A stretch of DNA of 64,000 bases from Mycetohabitans rhizoxinica HKI 454 (lineage in GTDB: Bacteria > Pseudomonadota > Gammaproteobacteria > Burkholderiales > Burkholderiaceae): contig NC_014722.1 of assembly GCF_000198775.1 (NCBI RefSeq), positions 2,014,357 to 2,078,356 of the forward strand, written 5' to 3'. Below the pieces are notes generated by a model. It worked only from the letters and a program-made list of their open reading frames with translations, was not told where the DNA came from and searched no databases. Both the position numbers and the translations under genes were made by a program. Each line of letters starts with the position of its first letter. Within the stretch, counting starts at the first letter, position 1. This document shows, one piece after another, positions 17,480 through 28,629 of this stretch.

Positions 17480-18196
17480 CTACTGCGTACGCTTGCTACC
17501 GCCGCCCGCGGTCAGTCCGGCCTCGCGCACCTTCGCCACCGCGGCGGCAGCGGCCGAACGATCGGCGAAGGGCCCGGCGCGCAACAGGATGCGCTCACTG
17601 CCGTCGGACTGGCGCCGGCGCTCGACATAGGCCGGCACGCCGAGCGCCTTCAACCGGCCCACCCAATCCCGTGCAGCGGCATCGCTGCCCAGCGTGCCCA
17701 GTTGCACCACGTAGCGATTGCCAGCTGGCACATTCGGCGTGCCGCCGGGACTCGACGCGTCCAATGACGCAGCCGCGCTGCTTTGTGCTCGAGCGCGCCT
17801 AGATTCCATCGCGGTCTTGCCGCGCGGCGGCGTCGCGGTGGGCGGCGTGTCCGGCGCGGCGGCAGGCATCACATCGTCTTCATACGCATGCGACGATGCC
17901 AGCGCCCATTCCGGCCGCGCCGGAATCTGGATGGCGATGTCGTCGGTAAAGGGCTTTGGGTGGGAGTCGAGAATCATCGGCAGCGCAACCACGGCCGCCA
18001 TGACCAGCGCGATCGCACCAACCAGACGCCGACGCGCGCGTTGTTTCTCAGGCAGCGTCGGATCAAGCAACATCGCATCCGGATCCGTGCGGCGCTCGGC
18101 ACGCCGCTCACCGCGGCTCGTGCGGCCGGCGCGGCTCCCCGCGGTGGTCCGGGACGGGCCCGCGTCGTCTTTGCTGCCGAAGGAAAACAATCCCAT
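17480..18196 (-). CDS. SPOR-domain inner-membrane protein (DedD-like)
   Basis: 238 residues: basic cytoplasmic N-terminus, one membrane segment (about 78-96, GAIALVMAAVVALPMIL), a Pro/Ala-rich linker, and a C-terminal SPOR domain (about 158-232: NRYVVQLGTLGSDAAARDWV). SPOR domains bind denuded septal peptidoglycan, so a division role like that of DedD or FtsN is expected. The genomic slot between folC and cvpA is the usual one for DedD. Start at 18196 gives MGLFSFGSKDD. Confidence 0.88.
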   Translation of the reverse strand: MGLFSFGSKDDAGPSRTTAGSRAGRTSRGERRAERRTDPDAMLLDPTLPEKQRARRRLVGAIALVMAAVVALPMILDSHPKPFTDDIAIQIPARPEWALASSHAYEDDVMPAAAPDTPPTATPPRGKTAMESRRARAQSSAAASLDASSPGGTPNVPAGNRYVVQLGTLGSDAAARDWVGRLKALGVPAYVERRRQSDGSERILLRAGPFADRSAAAAAVAKVREAGLTAGGGSKRTQ

Positions 18197-18252
18197 ATGT
18201 GGCTCGTGGCGGCGCCGGCAGGCCGGTCTGCCCGGCTCGCGCGCCGCGCGGA

Positions 18253-19578
18253 TCAATGATGCTGCATCTTACGATAGGCCATCACGCCGGCTACCGTATA
18301 GAAACTGCCGAAAACCACGATTCTATCATTTTCGGACGCCCGGCTGAGGGCATCCTGATAGGCAAGCTGCGGATTCGCGAACTGCCGGATCGACGCGTCC
18401 GAGGGCGCGTCGGGGTCGCCGCGCGCCACACCTAGCGTCTCTAATGTCTGTTCGATGTCGAGCGCACGGGCCGCGCGCGTCGTGGGCAATTCAGTCACGC
18501 ACCAATGATCGACCTCGCCTTTCAAGCGTGCGAGCACGCCGGCGATATCCTTGTCGGCCATCGCGCCGAACACCGCATAGGTGTACGGGAAATAACCCAT
18601 GTTGCCCAGATTCTGTGCCAACACCGCGGCCGCGTGAGGATTGTGCGCGACATCCAGCACGATCGCCGGTTTGCCGGGCAGCACCTGGAAGCGCCCGGGC
18701 AGCTCGACGTTGGCCAGCCCGAGCCGGATATCCTGCGCGCTGACCGGCAGACGCTCGCGCAGCGCCTCGAGTGCAGCGAGCGCCGCCGCGGTATTGAGCA
18801 ACTGGTTTGCGCCGCGCAGCGCCGGATAGGCCAGCGCCGCGCGTTTTAGCGTGCGGCCGCGGTAGCTCCATTGCTGCCGCTCGCTGCCGGCATGACCCTC
18901 GTAATGAAAGTCGCGGTTGAACAGCCACAGGTCGGCGCCGATCGCCTCGGCATGCTCGACCACGCTATGCGGCGGCAGCGGATCGCCGACGATCGCCGGC
19001 TTGCCGGGACGAAAGATCCCCGCCTTCTCGCGGCCGATCTGCTCCCGCGTGTCGCCCAGGTAATGCTGGTGGTCCAGATCGACGCTGGTGATAACCGCAC
19101 AATCGGCATCGATGATATTCACCGCGTCGAGCCGGCCGCCCAGGCCGACCTCCAAAATCACCGCATCAAGCTGGAGGGATACGAACAAGCGCATGATCGC
19201 CAGCGTCGTGAACTCGAAGTAGGTCAGCGACACCGGCTCGGGCAACGACAACCGTGCAGCCTCGACCGCTTCGAAATGCGGCAGCAGTTCGTCATCGGGC
19301 GCATTGCGGCCGTCCACGCGCGCACGTTCGTTGAACTCGAGCAGGTGTGGCGACGTGTGGCACCCGACGTGATAGCCGGCACGCAGCAGAATCGCTTCCA
19401 GAATCGCGCACGTCGATCCCTTGCCGTTGGTGCCGCCCACCGTGATCACCGGGCAGTTGAACTGCAGGCCGAGCGCCGCCTTCACGCGTCCAATGCGCGC
19501 CAACCCCATGTCGATGCCAACCGGATGGGCGGTTTCTAGATGCGCGAGCCAATCCTGAAGCGTTGCGAAAACAGTCAT
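18253..19578 (-). CDS. folC: Bifunctional dihydrofolate / folylpolyglutamate synthase
   Basis: 441 residues of the Mur ligase fold. The P-loop is ITVGGTNGKGSTCAILEAIL, with HTSPHLLEFNERARVDGR and ITSVDLDHQHYLGDT following. It joins glutamate to dihydropteroate and then lengthens the glutamate tail of folates. It lies between accD and the SPOR gene in the same direction, the order also found in enterics. ATG 19578 is taken as start. Confidence 0.95.
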   Translation of the reverse strand: MTVFATLQDWLAHLETAHPVGIDMGLARIGRVKAALGLQFNCPVITVGGTNGKGSTCAILEAILLRAGYHVGCHTSPHLLEFNERARVDGRNAPDDELLPHFEAVEAARLSLPEPVSLTYFEFTTLAIMRLFVSLQLDAVILEVGLGGRLDAVNIIDADCAVITSVDLDHQHYLGDTREQIGREKAGIFRPGKPAIVGDPLPPHSVVEHAEAIGADLWLFNRDFHYEGHAGSERQQWSYRGRTLKRAALAYPALRGANQLLNTAAALAALEALRERLPVSAQDIRLGLANVELPGRFQVLPGKPAIVLDVAHNPHAAAVLAQNLGNMGYFPYTYAVFGAMADKDIAGVLARLKGEVDHWCVTELPTTRAARALDIEQTLETLGVARGDPDAPSDASIRQFANPQLAYQDALSRASENDRIVVFGSFYTVAGVMAYRKMQHH

Positions 19579-19606
19579 GACAGCCCCAGTGCCGAGCACC
19601 GCCGCT

Positions 19607-20479
19607 TCACGCGACCGCGTCCGCCGGCTGGTGCGTCAACAGCGCGATCAGCCGGGCGATTTCCTCGCGCATCTTGCGCCGATCCACGATCATGTCGATC
19701 GCACCTTTTTGCAGCAGGAATTCCGAACGCTGAAAGCCCTCCGGCAGTTTTTCGCGCACGGTCTGCTCGATCACGCGCGGACCGGCAAAGCCGATCAGCG
19801 CGCGGGGCTCGGCAATCACGACGTCGCCCAAGAACGCGAAGCTGGCCGACACGCCGCCCATCGTCGGGTCAGTCAGCACCGAGATGAACGGCAGCTTGGC
19901 CTCGGAAAGCTTTGTGAGCATCGCCGTGGTCTTGGCCATCTGCATCAGCGATAGCACGCTTTCTTGCATCCGCGCGCCGCCCGATGCGGCAAAGCAAATA
20001 AACGGGACTTGCTGCTCGAGCGCGTTCTTCGCCCCGCGCACGAAGCGCTCGCCAACGACCGAGCCCATCGAGCCGCCCATGAACGCGAACTCGAAGCAGG
20101 CGACCACCACCGGCAACGTGTGAATCGCACCGCCCATCACGACCATCGCGTCGGTCTCGCCGGTATCGTCCATCGCGTCCTTGAGCCGATCCGGGTATTT
20201 ACGGCTGTCCTTGAACTTCAGCGCGTCGACCGGCACGATCTCCTGGCCGATTTCATAGCGGCCCTCCGGATCGAGCAACACGTCCAAGCGCTCGCGCGCA
20301 CCAATCCGCATATGGTGATCGCACTTCGGACACACGTGCAGGTTGGCCTGCACATCATTGCGGTAAAGCACCGCCTCGCAGTTCGGGCACTTGACCCACA
20401 GTCCTTCCGGAATGCTCTTGCGGCTGCGCGGATCCGTTTGCTTGATCTTCGGCGGCAGCAGTTTATCCAGCCAACTCAT
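19607..20479 (-). CDS. accD: Acetyl-CoA carboxylase carboxyltransferase subunit beta
   Basis: 290 residues. The N-terminal zinc ribbon has four cysteines ([14 protein letters not shown] then [12 protein letters not shown]). The crotonase-fold transferase domain carries [15 protein letters not shown] and [16 protein letters not shown]. With AccA it transfers the carboxyl group from biotin to acetyl-CoA for fatty acid synthesis. accA is not in this window. Confidence 0.97.
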   Translation of the reverse strand: MSWLDKLLPPKIKQTDPRSRKSIPEGLWVKCPNCEAVLYRNDVQANLHVCPKCDHHMRIGARERLDVLLDPEGRYEIGQEIVPVDALKFKDSRKYPDRLKDAMDDTGETDAMVVMGGAIHTLPVVVACFEFAFMGGSMGSVVGERFVRGAKNALEQQVPFICFAASGGARMQESVLSLMQMAKTTAMLTKLSEAKLPFISVLTDPTMGGVSASFAFLGDVVIAEPRALIGFAGPRVIEQTVREKLPEGFQRSEFLLQKGAIDMIVDRRKMREEIARLIALLTHQPADAVA

Positions 20480-20523
20480 GAAAGCTCCTCGATGGGTAGG
20501 TTCGTCGCGGCATACCGCCGGGC

Positions 20524-21327
20524 TCAGACCGCGTGGTCCAGCGCGTGCCGCACCTCGGCAACAAACGCCTTGAGCACGTGCGCGGCGTCCTGCCCGGGCG
20601 TCTGCTCGAGCAGTTGGACAATGCGGCTGCCGATCACGACCGCGTCGCTGACCTCGGCGATTGCACGGGCCGTGGCGGCATCGCGAATACCAAAGCCGAC
20701 TCCAATCGGCAAAGGCACTCGCGCCTTGATGGCTGGCATTTTACCTGCGATGCTGGAAACGTCGAGATTTGCCGCACCGGTCACGCCCCTGAGCGACACA
20801 TAATAGACATAGCCGCTCGCCACGCGTCCCACCGCGGCAATGCGCTCGTCGGTGGACGTCGGCGCGAGCAGGAAGATCGGATCGATGCCGTAGCCACGCA
20901 TGGTATCGGCGAATTCAGCCGCTTCCTCGGGCGGGTAGTCAACCACCAGCACACCATCGACACCGGCCTCGCGCGCCGCGGCGCCGAACGCCTCGCGCCC
21001 CATCCGCTCGATCGGGTTCGCGTATCCCATCAGCACCACGGGTGTGTCACGGTCGCGCTCGCGAAACACGCGCACGTCGTCGAGCACGCGCCGCAGCGTG
21101 ATGCCGCGCGCCAGTGCCCGCTCGGACGAGCGCTGAATCACGGGGCCATCGGCCATCGGGTCCGAGAATGGCACACCCAGCTCGATCACGTCGGCGCCGC
21201 CAGCGGCCAGCGCGTGCATGAACTCGACGGTGCGCGCCGGATCCGGGTCGCCCGCGGTCATGAATGGAATCAGGCCCTTGCGTCGATCGCGGGTCAGCGC
21301 CGCAAACTTCGTTTTAATTCGGGACAT
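20524..21327 (-). CDS. trpA: Tryptophan synthase alpha chain
   Basis: 267 residues, TIM barrel. Catalytic Glu and Asp lie in [17 protein letters not shown], and the phosphate-binding end has GVGFGIRDA. It cleaves indole-3-glycerol phosphate and passes indole to TrpB. A DNA methylase gene separates it from trpB, and its start overlaps that gene's end by 14 bases, so translation of the three is coupled. Confidence 0.97.
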   Translation of the reverse strand: MSRIKTKFAALTRDRRKGLIPFMTAGDPDPARTVEFMHALAAGGADVIELGVPFSDPMADGPVIQRSSERALARGITLRRVLDDVRVFRERDRDTPVVLMGYANPIERMGREAFGAAAREAGVDGVLVVDYPPEEAAEFADTMRGYGIDPIFLLAPTSTDERIAAVGRVASGYVYYVSLRGVTGAANLDVSSIAGKMPAIKARVPLPIGVGFGIRDAATARAIAEVSDAVVIGSRIVQLLEQTPGQDAAHVLKAFVAEVRHALDHAV

Positions 21328-22255
21328 GGGGTAAAGTCTCGTCTAAAGTCGCACGGCCTGCCTCGAGCGCAGCCAATCGCCGGCGAGCAAGCGCGCAGTA
21401 TTCAGGGTTAATCTCGTAGCCGACAAAGCGACGCTGGTGCCGCGCGCAGGCCACCGCGGTGGTGCCGCTGCCCATGAACGGATCGAGCACCAGACCGCCC
21501 GGCGGGCAACTGGACAGCACCATTCGCTCGATGATCTCCAGCGGCTTTTGCGTCGGATGCGCAACGCGCTCGGCATGCTGGCGGTGCAAGCGCGACACCG
21601 ACCAGACGTCCTTCGGGTTGTAGCCGAGCTCGAGCCATTTGCTGCCTTCGAAAATGCGCCGCGAGCGGGCCTTCTTCGTGACAGGATCGTACGGAATACG
21701 CACCGGGTCCAGGTCGAAGTAATAGTCCTTCGACACCGCGAAAAAACCAATGTTGTCGTGCACCGACGTGAACCGGCGCGTCGTGCCACCCATGCTCGGC
21801 ACGCGCCGGTCCCAGATAATCTCGTTGATCATCGTGAGCCGGCGCTTCAAGAAGCAGAAGATCTCCGGCGCGTATTGCCACGTGCAGAATACATACAGCG
21901 AGCCGCTCGGCTTGAGCTTCGGAATTGCCAATTCGAGCCAGCGGCAGGTCCACGCGATGAAATCCTGGCCGTTGCGCTTGTCCGAATCGTTGCCATAGTC
22001 CTTGCCCAGCCCGTATGGCGGGTCGGCCAGAATCAGGTCGATCGACTGGTCAGCCAGGCTGCCCACGTCGGTGAGGAAATCGCAATTGCGCAACGCTATC
22101 CCCGGCGGGATGGCGCGCGGCTGCAGCGCGTCGAGCGCCAGCGCGAAGTCGCACCCGCCGCCGGCCAGCGCGCCGCAATCATCGTCGGGTCCGGCTCGTT
22201 CGCTGAGTTCGTCGTCGCGCATCGTGATCGGTGTCGTATCGAGCGGCGCGCTCAA
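21314..22255 (-). CDS. Orphan DNA adenine methyltransferase, beta class
   Basis: 313 residues. DPPY motif IV ([15 protein letters not shown]) comes before the SAM-binding motif [13 protein letters not shown], the order of the beta class (N6-adenine or N4-cytosine). The target-recognition region lies between them (about 120-225), with [13 protein letters not shown] before motif I. No restriction enzyme or specificity subunit is nearby, so it is an orphan, probably regulatory, methylase. It is embedded between trpB (ATGA overlap) and trpA. From memory, Burkholderia species keep an orphan methylase at this place, and one such enzyme in B. cenocepacia is reported to act on GTWWAC; I could not check that here. 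Confidence 0.9.
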   Translation of the reverse strand: MSAPLDTTPITMRDDELSERAGPDDDCGALAGGGCDFALALDALQPRAIPPGIALRNCDFLTDVGSLADQSIDLILADPPYGLGKDYGNDSDKRNGQDFIAWTCRWLELAIPKLKPSGSLYVFCTWQYAPEIFCFLKRRLTMINEIIWDRRVPSMGGTTRRFTSVHDNIGFFAVSKDYYFDLDPVRIPYDPVTKKARSRRIFEGSKWLELGYNPKDVWSVSRLHRQHAERVAHPTQKPLEIIERMVLSSCPPGGLVLDPFMGSGTTAVACARHQRRFVGYEINPEYCALARRRLAALEAGRATLDETLPHVPN

Positions 22256-23445
22256 AACGCGATACCGGCGCGCTCGGCCACCGTATGCATATCTTTGTCG
22301 CCACGGCCCGACAGGTTCACCAGCAGCAGCTTGTCGCGCGCCAGGCTCGGTGCAAGCTTCGCTGCATACGCAAGCGCGTGGCTGGACTCGAGCGCGGGAA
22401 TGATGCCCTCGATGCGGCAGCAGTCATGAAACGCCTTCAGCGCCTCATCATCGGTAATCCCGACGTACTGTGCGCGGCCAGTATCGCGCAGCCACGCATG
22501 CTCCGGCCCGACCCCTGGATAGTCCAGCCCCGCCGAGACCGAATGCGTATCGATGATCTGCCCGTTCTCGTCTTGCAATAGATAGGTGCGGTTGCCATGC
22601 AGTACGCCGGGCGTGCCGCCGATCAGCGATGCCGCGTGCCGGCCGGTGTCCAGTCCATCGCCGGCCGCCTCCACGCCGATTAATTGCACCGCCGTGTCGT
22701 CGATGTAGGGATAGAAAATGCCCATCGCATTCGAGCCGCCCCCCACGCACGCAATCACCGCATCCGGCTGGCGGCCGACTAGCTCGGGCATCTGCACCCG
22801 ACACTCGTCGCCGATCACGCGCTGAAAGTCACGCACCATCAGCGGATATGGATGGGGACCGGCCACGGTGCCGATGATATAGAACGTGTTCTCGACATTC
22901 GTGACCCAGTCGCGCATCGCTTCGTTGAGCGCGTCCTTCAGCGTGCGCGAGCCCGAGTCGACCGGCACGACGCTCGCCCCCAGCAGCTTCATCCGATAAA
23001 CGTTCGCCGCCTGCCGGCGCACATCCTCGGCGCCCATGTACACCACACATTCCATGCCAAGGCGCGCGGCGATTGTCGCCGTGGCCACGCCGTGCTGGCC
23101 GGCGCCCGTCTCCGCGATGACGCGCGGCTTGCCCATGCGGCGCGCCAGCAACGCCTGACCGATCACGTTGTTGACCTTGTGCGCGCCAGTGTGATTCAAG
23201 TCCTCGCGCTTCAAGTAGATCTGCGCGCCGCCGAGCAGCTCGCTCCAACGCCGTGCGTGGTAGATCGGCGACGGACGGCCGACGAAATGCTTAAGCTCGC
23301 GCGCATATTCGGCGACGAACTCGGGATCCTGCCGGTATTGGTCGTACGCGTCGCGCAGCTCGGCGAGCGCATGAACTAGGGTTTCGGCGACGAACACGCC
23401 ACCATAAGGGCCGAAGTGGCCACGTTCATCAGGCAAATTGTACAT
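22252..23445 (-). CDS. trpB: Tryptophan synthase beta chain
   Basis: 397 residues. The PLP lysine is in [20 protein letters not shown], and the phosphate cup is [15 protein letters not shown]. It condenses indole with serine. Start ATG 23445 ([16 protein letters not shown]) is the family start; upstream codons in frame are not conserved. It is followed without a gap by the DNA methylase and preceded by trpF 48 bases away. Confidence 0.97.
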   Translation of the reverse strand: MYNLPDERGHFGPYGGVFVAETLVHALAELRDAYDQYRQDPEFVAEYARELKHFVGRPSPIYHARRWSELLGGAQIYLKREDLNHTGAHKVNNVIGQALLARRMGKPRVIAETGAGQHGVATATIAARLGMECVVYMGAEDVRRQAANVYRMKLLGASVVPVDSGSRTLKDALNEAMRDWVTNVENTFYIIGTVAGPHPYPLMVRDFQRVIGDECRVQMPELVGRQPDAVIACVGGGSNAMGIFYPYIDDTAVQLIGVEAAGDGLDTGRHAASLIGGTPGVLHGNRTYLLQDENGQIIDTHSVSAGLDYPGVGPEHAWLRDTGRAQYVGITDDEALKAFHDCCRIEGIIPALESSHALAYAAKLAPSLARDKLLLVNLSGRGDKDMHTVAERAGIAF

Positions 23446-23493
23446 TGCGTCACTCTCGTCAGACAGGGCCCGCACGCCACGCGAGCCCACTGG

Positions 23494-24213
23494 TCACCGG
23501 GCGTCCATCGCCGCCGCTGCCGCATCCGCGGCCTGCACGGCATTGACGAACGCCGCCATTCGGGCGTGATCCTTCACGCCCTTTGCACCCGGCACTTCGA
23601 TGCCGCTGGACACATCCACGGCATACGGGCGCACCCGGTGAATGGCGTCAGTGACGTTTTGCGCGCTCAACCCACCACTCAAAACGGCCTGACGCGCGAT
23701 GTCTGCTGGAATAAGTGACCAATCGAAAACCTTTCCGCCTCCGCCATAGCCGGCGACCAGCGAATCGAGCAGCAAGCCCGTTGCACAAGCATAGTTGATA
23801 GATGATTCTACCAAATCAGCCGGCCGGGTATCCGGTCCGACACGTAGGGCGCGCAGCCAGCGCAGGCCCGCGCGCCCTGCCAATATGGCGCAGCGCTGCG
23901 GCGTCTCGTCGCCGTGAAATTGCACCATGCCGAGTGGCACCGCGTCGAGCACCTGTTCGAACAGCGCGTCGTCGGCATTGACGAACAGCCCCACCACGGT
24001 CACGAACGGCGGAACACGGCGCGCCAGCGCGGCGGCAAGCTCGATGCTCACACAGCGCGGGCTGGGCGGATAGAAGACCAGTCCAATCGCATCGGCGCCC
24101 AGTGCGACCGCGCAATCGACGTCTTGCTCAGTGGACAGGCCACACAGCTTCACGCGCGTTCGCTGCGCGCGGTAGGCCGGCGCGGCGGCCTGGGTGGGTG
24201 CGGGCTCAGTCAT
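23494..24213 (-). CDS. trpF: Phosphoribosylanthranilate isomerase
   Basis: 239 residues. The (beta/alpha)8 enzyme of the tryptophan pathway, with [16 protein letters not shown] (catalytic Cys), [13 protein letters not shown] and VFDWSLIP, and the phosphate site [14 protein letters not shown]. The first 17 residues ([13 protein letters not shown]) are an N-terminal tail. The start overlaps the truA end by 8 bases. The remaining trp genes (trpE, G, D, C) are elsewhere. Confidence 0.95.
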   Translation of the reverse strand: MTEPAPTQAAAPAYRAQRTRVKLCGLSTEQDVDCAVALGADAIGLVFYPPSPRCVSIELAAALARRVPPFVTVVGLFVNADDALFEQVLDAVPLGMVQFHGDETPQRCAILAGRAGLRWLRALRVGPDTRPADLVESSINYACATGLLLDSLVAGYGGGGKVFDWSLIPADIARQAVLSGGLSAQNVTDAIHRVRPYAVDVSSGIEVPGAKGVKDHARMAAFVNAVQAADAAAAAMDAR

Positions 24214-25006
24214 GATTCCATACCTCGCTGAATGGCAAACTGGCGAGATTGGGCGGCGGCACGCCGAAGCCGTCGGGATAGCCCACCTGCGCCAGATACA
24301 GGCCGTCCGGCATGAACGTCGGTGCCGCGTGCTTGCGCTCGCGAGCAGCCAGCACTTCGGCCATCCAACAGGCCGGGTGCCTGTGCCGTCCCACTGACAC
24401 CAGGCAGCCCATGATGTTGCGCACCATGTGGTGTAGAAACGCATTCGCCCGAAAGCGCAAATGCACGAACGGCCCGTGCTCAACGATATCGATCGCGTAC
24501 AAGTGCTTGACGGGCGTCTTCGCCTGGCAATCGGACGAGCGAAACGACGAAAAATCGTGCTCGCCGATCAAATACCCGGCGGCCTCGCGCATCGCCTCGA
24601 CGTCCAGCGGCGTATGAACCCACCCGGCGCGCCTCGCGAGCATCGGCGAGCGCACCGGATGCACATACAGCACATAGAAATACGTGCGCTCGAACGCCGC
24701 AAAGCGCGCGTGAAAAGTCGGCGGCACCGGCTTGGCCCACTGCACCGAGACACTGGGCGGCAAGAACGCGTTGACTCCGCGAACCCACGAAAATGCCGCC
24801 CGGTCAAGCAATGTATCGAAATGCACGACTTGACCGAGTGCATGTACGCCCGTGTCGGTCCGGCCGGCGACGACAGTGGGCAGCGGCACTTGCGCGAACT
24901 GCTCCAGCGCACGCTCAAGCACGTTCTGGACCGTATTGCCGTGCGGCTGCGCCTGCCAACCGCAGAACGCGGCGCCGTCATACTGGAGTCCCAGCGCGAT
25001 GCGCAT
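24206..25006 (-). CDS. truA: tRNA pseudouridine(38-40) synthase
   Basis: 266 residues. The catalytic aspartate is in [19 protein letters not shown]. Other family signatures are [20 protein letters not shown] near the start and [11 protein letters not shown]. It isomerises uridines in the anticodon stem-loop of many tRNAs. ATG 25006 with AGGG just upstream is preferred to a TTG five codons earlier. Its place between fimV and trpF is the normal one in Burkholderia and Pseudomonas relatives. Confidence 0.95.
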   Translation of the reverse strand: MRIALGLQYDGAAFCGWQAQPHGNTVQNVLERALEQFAQVPLPTVVAGRTDTGVHALGQVVHFDTLLDRAAFSWVRGVNAFLPPSVSVQWAKPVPPTFHARFAAFERTYFYVLYVHPVRSPMLARRAGWVHTPLDVEAMREAAGYLIGEHDFSSFRSSDCQAKTPVKHLYAIDIVEHGPFVHLRFRANAFLHHMVRNIMGCLVSVGRHRHPACWMAEVLAARERKHAAPTFMPDGLYLAQVGYPDGFGVPPPNLASLPFSEVWNHD

Positions 25007-25017
25007 CGCCACCCTGC

Positions 25018-26964
25018 TCAAAGCGGCGCAAGCGCGGCGTGCAGCGCCCGCGCCTTTTCCAGCGTCGTCGGATCGTTCGACGCGATGACTTCGCTGACCA
25101 ATGCGCGTGCACCCGCCGTATCGCCCAACTTCATGGATTCGACGGCCAGATTGAGCTTGTGTCGGGCGATCGCGGCGAGTTCGTCCGGCGCCAGCGCGAC
25201 GGACGGTTGCGCGGCCAGCGGCGGCAAATCAAGGTCAAAATCGAGGTTCAATGCGCCGAAATGGGCGGCACCGAAGCGGGGCGGCGGCGCAACGGAGGGT
25301 GGCGGGGCCATCGGCGCGTCGCGCTCGACGGCGGCGATCTGCGCATCGGCAATCGCCGCATCGTACACGCTCGACGTCGTGGACGGCAGCGGCGGCAGCG
25401 ATAGCTCCAGCGATGCCAGCGCGGCAGCGGCGTGTGCCGGAAAGTCGGGCGCCAGCGGCGTGTGCCGCTCGCCGGCGTGCGTTGCGGTGACGGCCGGCGA
25501 TTCGGCTGCGAAGGCGTCTAAAACAGCATGCGATGACGGCGACGCAGCGTCCGGATCGTGCTCGACCATGTCGCCGCGCGACAATGCGTCGTGCGCTCCG
25601 GCGGTCGAAACGGTCCCGGACCGCAGACCGGCTTCGCCAGCCTCAACGGTCGGGCCTTCACGCGCCGTGTCGGCGGCATGCGTCTGTCCGGCGTCCAGAC
25701 GATCGGATGCCTGTGCCTTGTCGCCCCCACGGTGACTGGCCAGCAGCGATTCGTCGTCGCGCTCCCCCACGTCCTCGTGTGCGACGGGCACGACGTGCGC
25801 CCGCTCCTGCGCCCGCTCGCTGTCAATGGCGTCCGACGAGCGGCTAACCACCGGCGGCTCAGCATCCGACGTGGCATCCCCCCCCCGACCGGCATCGCGC
25901 GTCACCGCGGCAGCCACCGCCGTCGCCGCGACGCCCATGGCCGCCACGGCGACACCCGTAGCCGCCGTGCCGACGACGGCAGCTTGCAACGCCTCATCGC
26001 CGGCATGGGGTACCGTACCGTCAGACGATTTAGACCCGGTTCGCATTGCAGAGGCACGATGCGGCAAGCCGCCATCCGGCGCACGAGCCGCGCCCGCTCG
26101 AGTCTCCTCGCGTGGGCCAACGCCCTGTGCACCACCCATATTGCCAGTAGCTGCCGCGCGCTGCCGTCGTCGCACCAGCGCGATCAGCAATCCCACCAGC
26201 AGGAACGCTAGTGCAGCGGCACCCGCCGCGATCGTTGGCGACAGACGTGGCGAAGCCCCCGTGCGGGCCGACGCGCGAGCCGTACCCTGGCTCGCCGCCA
26301 CAGCAGTTGTCGAGACCACCCACGCCGCGGACGCGGACGGCGACGCCAATGCAACCGAGCCTGACTCCGGCACAATGGCTGCCACGCCCGCGGTCGCCGG
26401 CGTGCTCGCTTGATGTACCGGCACCCCCTCGGCTTGCGGCGCAGACGGCGTGGACGCGCCAGAGGTGACACCCAAGGTGACGCCAACGGAGGCACCCGAG
26501 GACGCGACGCCACCCGACGTGGCAATGCCCGGCGCGGCACTGTCCAGCGCCGCGGCGTGGGACGCGAGCGTCGGCAATGGTGCGCCGCTCATCCCCGTCG
26601 CAGTATTCGAAGGTTGCGGCGCGCGCTGGATCGCGCCGTCGGGTACCTGGATCACCGCACCGATCTTCAAGCGGTCCGGATCGCGCCCCATAAACGCGCC
26701 GGGATTGGCCTTGAACAGCAGTGCCACCATCCTGTCACGCATCGCCCGGTCGTTGGACTGGATCACCGCACTGGCTATGTCGTTTAGCGATTGGCCGGGC
26801 TTGACGACAAAACGATTGGAGCCTGCGCTATCGGCAACCGATGCGCCGGCCGTGCCGGCCGCGCCGGTATTCGTTCCGGCTGCCGCCGCGCCCGGCGACG
26901 ACACCGTAATCATTGCCGTCACCGCCACGGCGCCCACGCGCGCGCCCCATGCTCGAACCCTCAT
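25018..26964 (-). CDS. fimV: FimV/HubP-like polar peptidoglycan-binding protein
   Basis: 648 residues: signal-like N-terminus (about 1-28), a LysM-like FimV domain (about 50-110, [19 protein letters not shown] ... [12 protein letters not shown]), an Ala/Pro/Ser-rich stretch, one membrane segment (about 247-268, [16 protein letters not shown]) followed by RRRQR, a long acidic low-complexity cytoplasmic region, and a short C-terminal FimV domain with [17 protein letters not shown]. FimV proteins organise the cell pole, type IV pili and chemosensory systems. Shorter than Pseudomonas FimV (over 900) but usual for Burkholderia. It lies upstream of truA, as is common. Confidence 0.88.
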   Translation of the reverse strand: MRVRAWGARVGAVAVTAMITVSSPGAAAAGTNTGAAGTAGASVADSAGSNRFVVKPGQSLNDIASAVIQSNDRAMRDRMVALLFKANPGAFMGRDPDRLKIGAVIQVPDGAIQRAPQPSNTATGMSGAPLPTLASHAAALDSAAPGIATSGGVASSGASVGVTLGVTSGASTPSAPQAEGVPVHQASTPATAGVAAIVPESGSVALASPSASAAWVVSTTAVAASQGTARASARTGASPRLSPTIAAGAAALAFLLVGLLIALVRRRQRAAATGNMGGAQGVGPREETRAGAARAPDGGLPHRASAMRTGSKSSDGTVPHAGDEALQAAVVGTAATGVAVAAMGVAATAVAAAVTRDAGRGGDATSDAEPPVVSRSSDAIDSERAQERAHVVPVAHEDVGERDDESLLASHRGGDKAQASDRLDAGQTHAADTAREGPTVEAGEAGLRSGTVSTAGAHDALSRGDMVEHDPDAASPSSHAVLDAFAAESPAVTATHAGERHTPLAPDFPAHAAAALASLELSLPPLPSTTSSVYDAAIADAQIAAVERDAPMAPPPSVAPPPRFGAAHFGALNLDFDLDLPPLAAQPSVALAPDELAAIARHKLNLAVESMKLGDTAGARALVSEVIASNDPTTLEKARALHAALAPL

Positions 26965-27078
26965 TAATACTCCTACATCGCCACGATGCGTGCTAACCTG
27001 GGCGCCGCCGTTGGCCTGTGCCGCACGCCGGCGCCGATTCTAGTTGGCTTTCGATCACAAAAGCCGCATCTTAAAACG

Positions 27079-27109
27079 AAAAAGGCGCCACGCAGCGCGC
27101 AACGCCCTT
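27079..27109 (-). terminator. asd: Possible terminator downstream of asd
   Basis: On the minus strand, AAGGGCG and CGCCTT can pair (one bulge) around a loop and are followed by TTTTTCGTTTT. The stem is short, but its place 40 bases after the asd stop and before fimV is right for a terminator. Confidence 0.4.
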
Positions 27110-27150
27110 GTCTTTCGCGCGCACGGGCGCGCGCGTTGCCCGCTGGCAGA

Positions 27151-28272
27151 TCAATGTTCAAGCAAAATGCGCAACATCCGGCGCAGCGGTTCGGCAGCGC
27201 CCCACAGCAACTGGTCGCCGACCGTGAATGCCGATAGGTATTCGCCGCCCATCGCGAGCTTGCGCAACCGGCCGACCGGCACCGACAGCGTGCCGGTCAC
27301 GTTGGCCGGCGATAGCGCGTGCATCGACGCGTCGCGCGCGTTCGGCACAACCTTCACCCAATCGTTCGCCGTCGCCAGCATCTGATGGATCTCGTCGAGC
27401 GGCACGTCCTGCTTCAGCTTGATCGTCAATGCCTGCGAATGGCAACGCATTGCACCGATGCGCACGCACAATCCGTCGACCGGGATCGACCCCGGCTCGC
27501 CGACGGCTGGACGGCCGAGGATCTTGTTCGTCTCGGCACCGCCCTTCCATTCTTCCTTCGACATGCCGTTGCCCAGGTCCTTGTCGATCCATGGAATCAG
27601 CGAACCGGCCAGCGGCACGCCGAAATGCTGCGTCGGCATCGCGTCACTGTTCATTGCGGACAACACGCGGCGGTCGATGTCTAGGATGGACGACGCGGGA
27701 TCGGTCAGTTGCGGCTCAACCGCGCCATGTAGCGTCCCCATCTGCGACAAAAGCTCGCGCATGTTTTGTGCGCCGGCCCCGGACGCGGCCTGATACGTCA
27801 TCGCGGTCAGCCAGTCAACCAGGTCGTGCTGGAACAATCCGCCCAGCGCCATGAGCATCAAGCTCACGGTGCAATTCCCGCCGATGAAATCGCGCCCGCC
27901 ACGCACCAGCGAATCACGGATCACGTCGAGATTGACCGGATCCAGGATGATCACCGCATCGTCCTTCATCCGCAGCGCGGAGGCCGCGTCGATCCAGTAG
28001 CCCTCCCAGCCGGCTGCGCGCAGCTTCGGATAGACGTCGTTCGTATAATCACCACCCTGGCACGTGATGATCGCGTCGCAGCGCTTTAGCTCGTCGATAG
28101 CGAACGCGTCCTTGAGCTTCGTGTCCGTGTTCGCGAATGCCGGCGCCGCACCGCCCGCATTGCTGGTACTAAAGAAGACCGGTTCTATCAGGTCGAAATC
28201 GCGCTCCTGTTGCATGCGCTGCATCAGGACGCTGCCGACCATGCCGCGCCAACCAACGAGACCTACGTTCAT
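27151..28272 (-). CDS. asd: Aspartate-semialdehyde dehydrogenase
   Basis: 373 residues. It reduces aspartyl phosphate to the semialdehyde that leads to Lys, diaminopimelate, Thr, Met and Ile. NADP-binding [18 protein letters not shown] lies at the N-terminus, and the catalytic Cys is in [17 protein letters not shown]. The sequence type is the gammaproteobacterial Asd form. It sits between leuB and fimV on the same strand, separated from leuB by about 360 bases, so it probably has its own promoter. Confidence 0.96.
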   Translation of the reverse strand: MNVGLVGWRGMVGSVLMQRMQQERDFDLIEPVFFSTSNAGGAAPAFANTDTKLKDAFAIDELKRCDAIITCQGGDYTNDVYPKLRAAGWEGYWIDAASALRMKDDAVIILDPVNLDVIRDSLVRGGRDFIGGNCTVSLMLMALGGLFQHDLVDWLTAMTYQAASGAGAQNMRELLSQMGTLHGAVEPQLTDPASSILDIDRRVLSAMNSDAMPTQHFGVPLAGSLIPWIDKDLGNGMSKEEWKGGAETNKILGRPAVGEPGSIPVDGLCVRIGAMRCHSQALTIKLKQDVPLDEIHQMLATANDWVKVVPNARDASMHALSPANVTGTLSVPVGRLRKLAMGGEYLSAFTVGDQLLWGAAEPLRRMLRILLEH

Positions 28273-28629
28273 GACTTACCTTTGGGATCGGTTCTTCCCC
28301 GCATCTGTCCCCAGTGTGGCCGCGCGGGGAAGATGAGGCGGACACGACTGGACACGATCAAGTTTTGATCGTTTTGCGGGTACGAATCATCGTCGTGCCA
28401 ATAGGCGGCGTGCGATGCGCCGCGAGAACGCGCACGGCCGTCCATTTCCGCTCGCGCGAACGCGCGCCGCGATCGTCACCGACAATCGCAGCAACCAGGC
28501 TCGTGGAACGGGGGGCTTGCATCATGTTGCGCAGTGTACACGAAATCGTAGCGCGATGGCGCCAAACCGACTCAAAAAGCGAACCGATTCAGCCACTTGC
28601 ACCCCCTCGGACAAATCGCCTGGGCGGCG
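28273..28629. promoter_or_regulatory. Spacer between leuB and asd, with an 8-bp inverted repeat
   Basis: No gene is supported here. ACGATCAA-GTT-TTGATCGT at 28354-28372 is a perfect inverted repeat with a 3-base loop, followed by TTT on the plus strand. It lies 82 bases upstream of the asd start and could be an operator or a short terminator. Confidence 0.45.
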
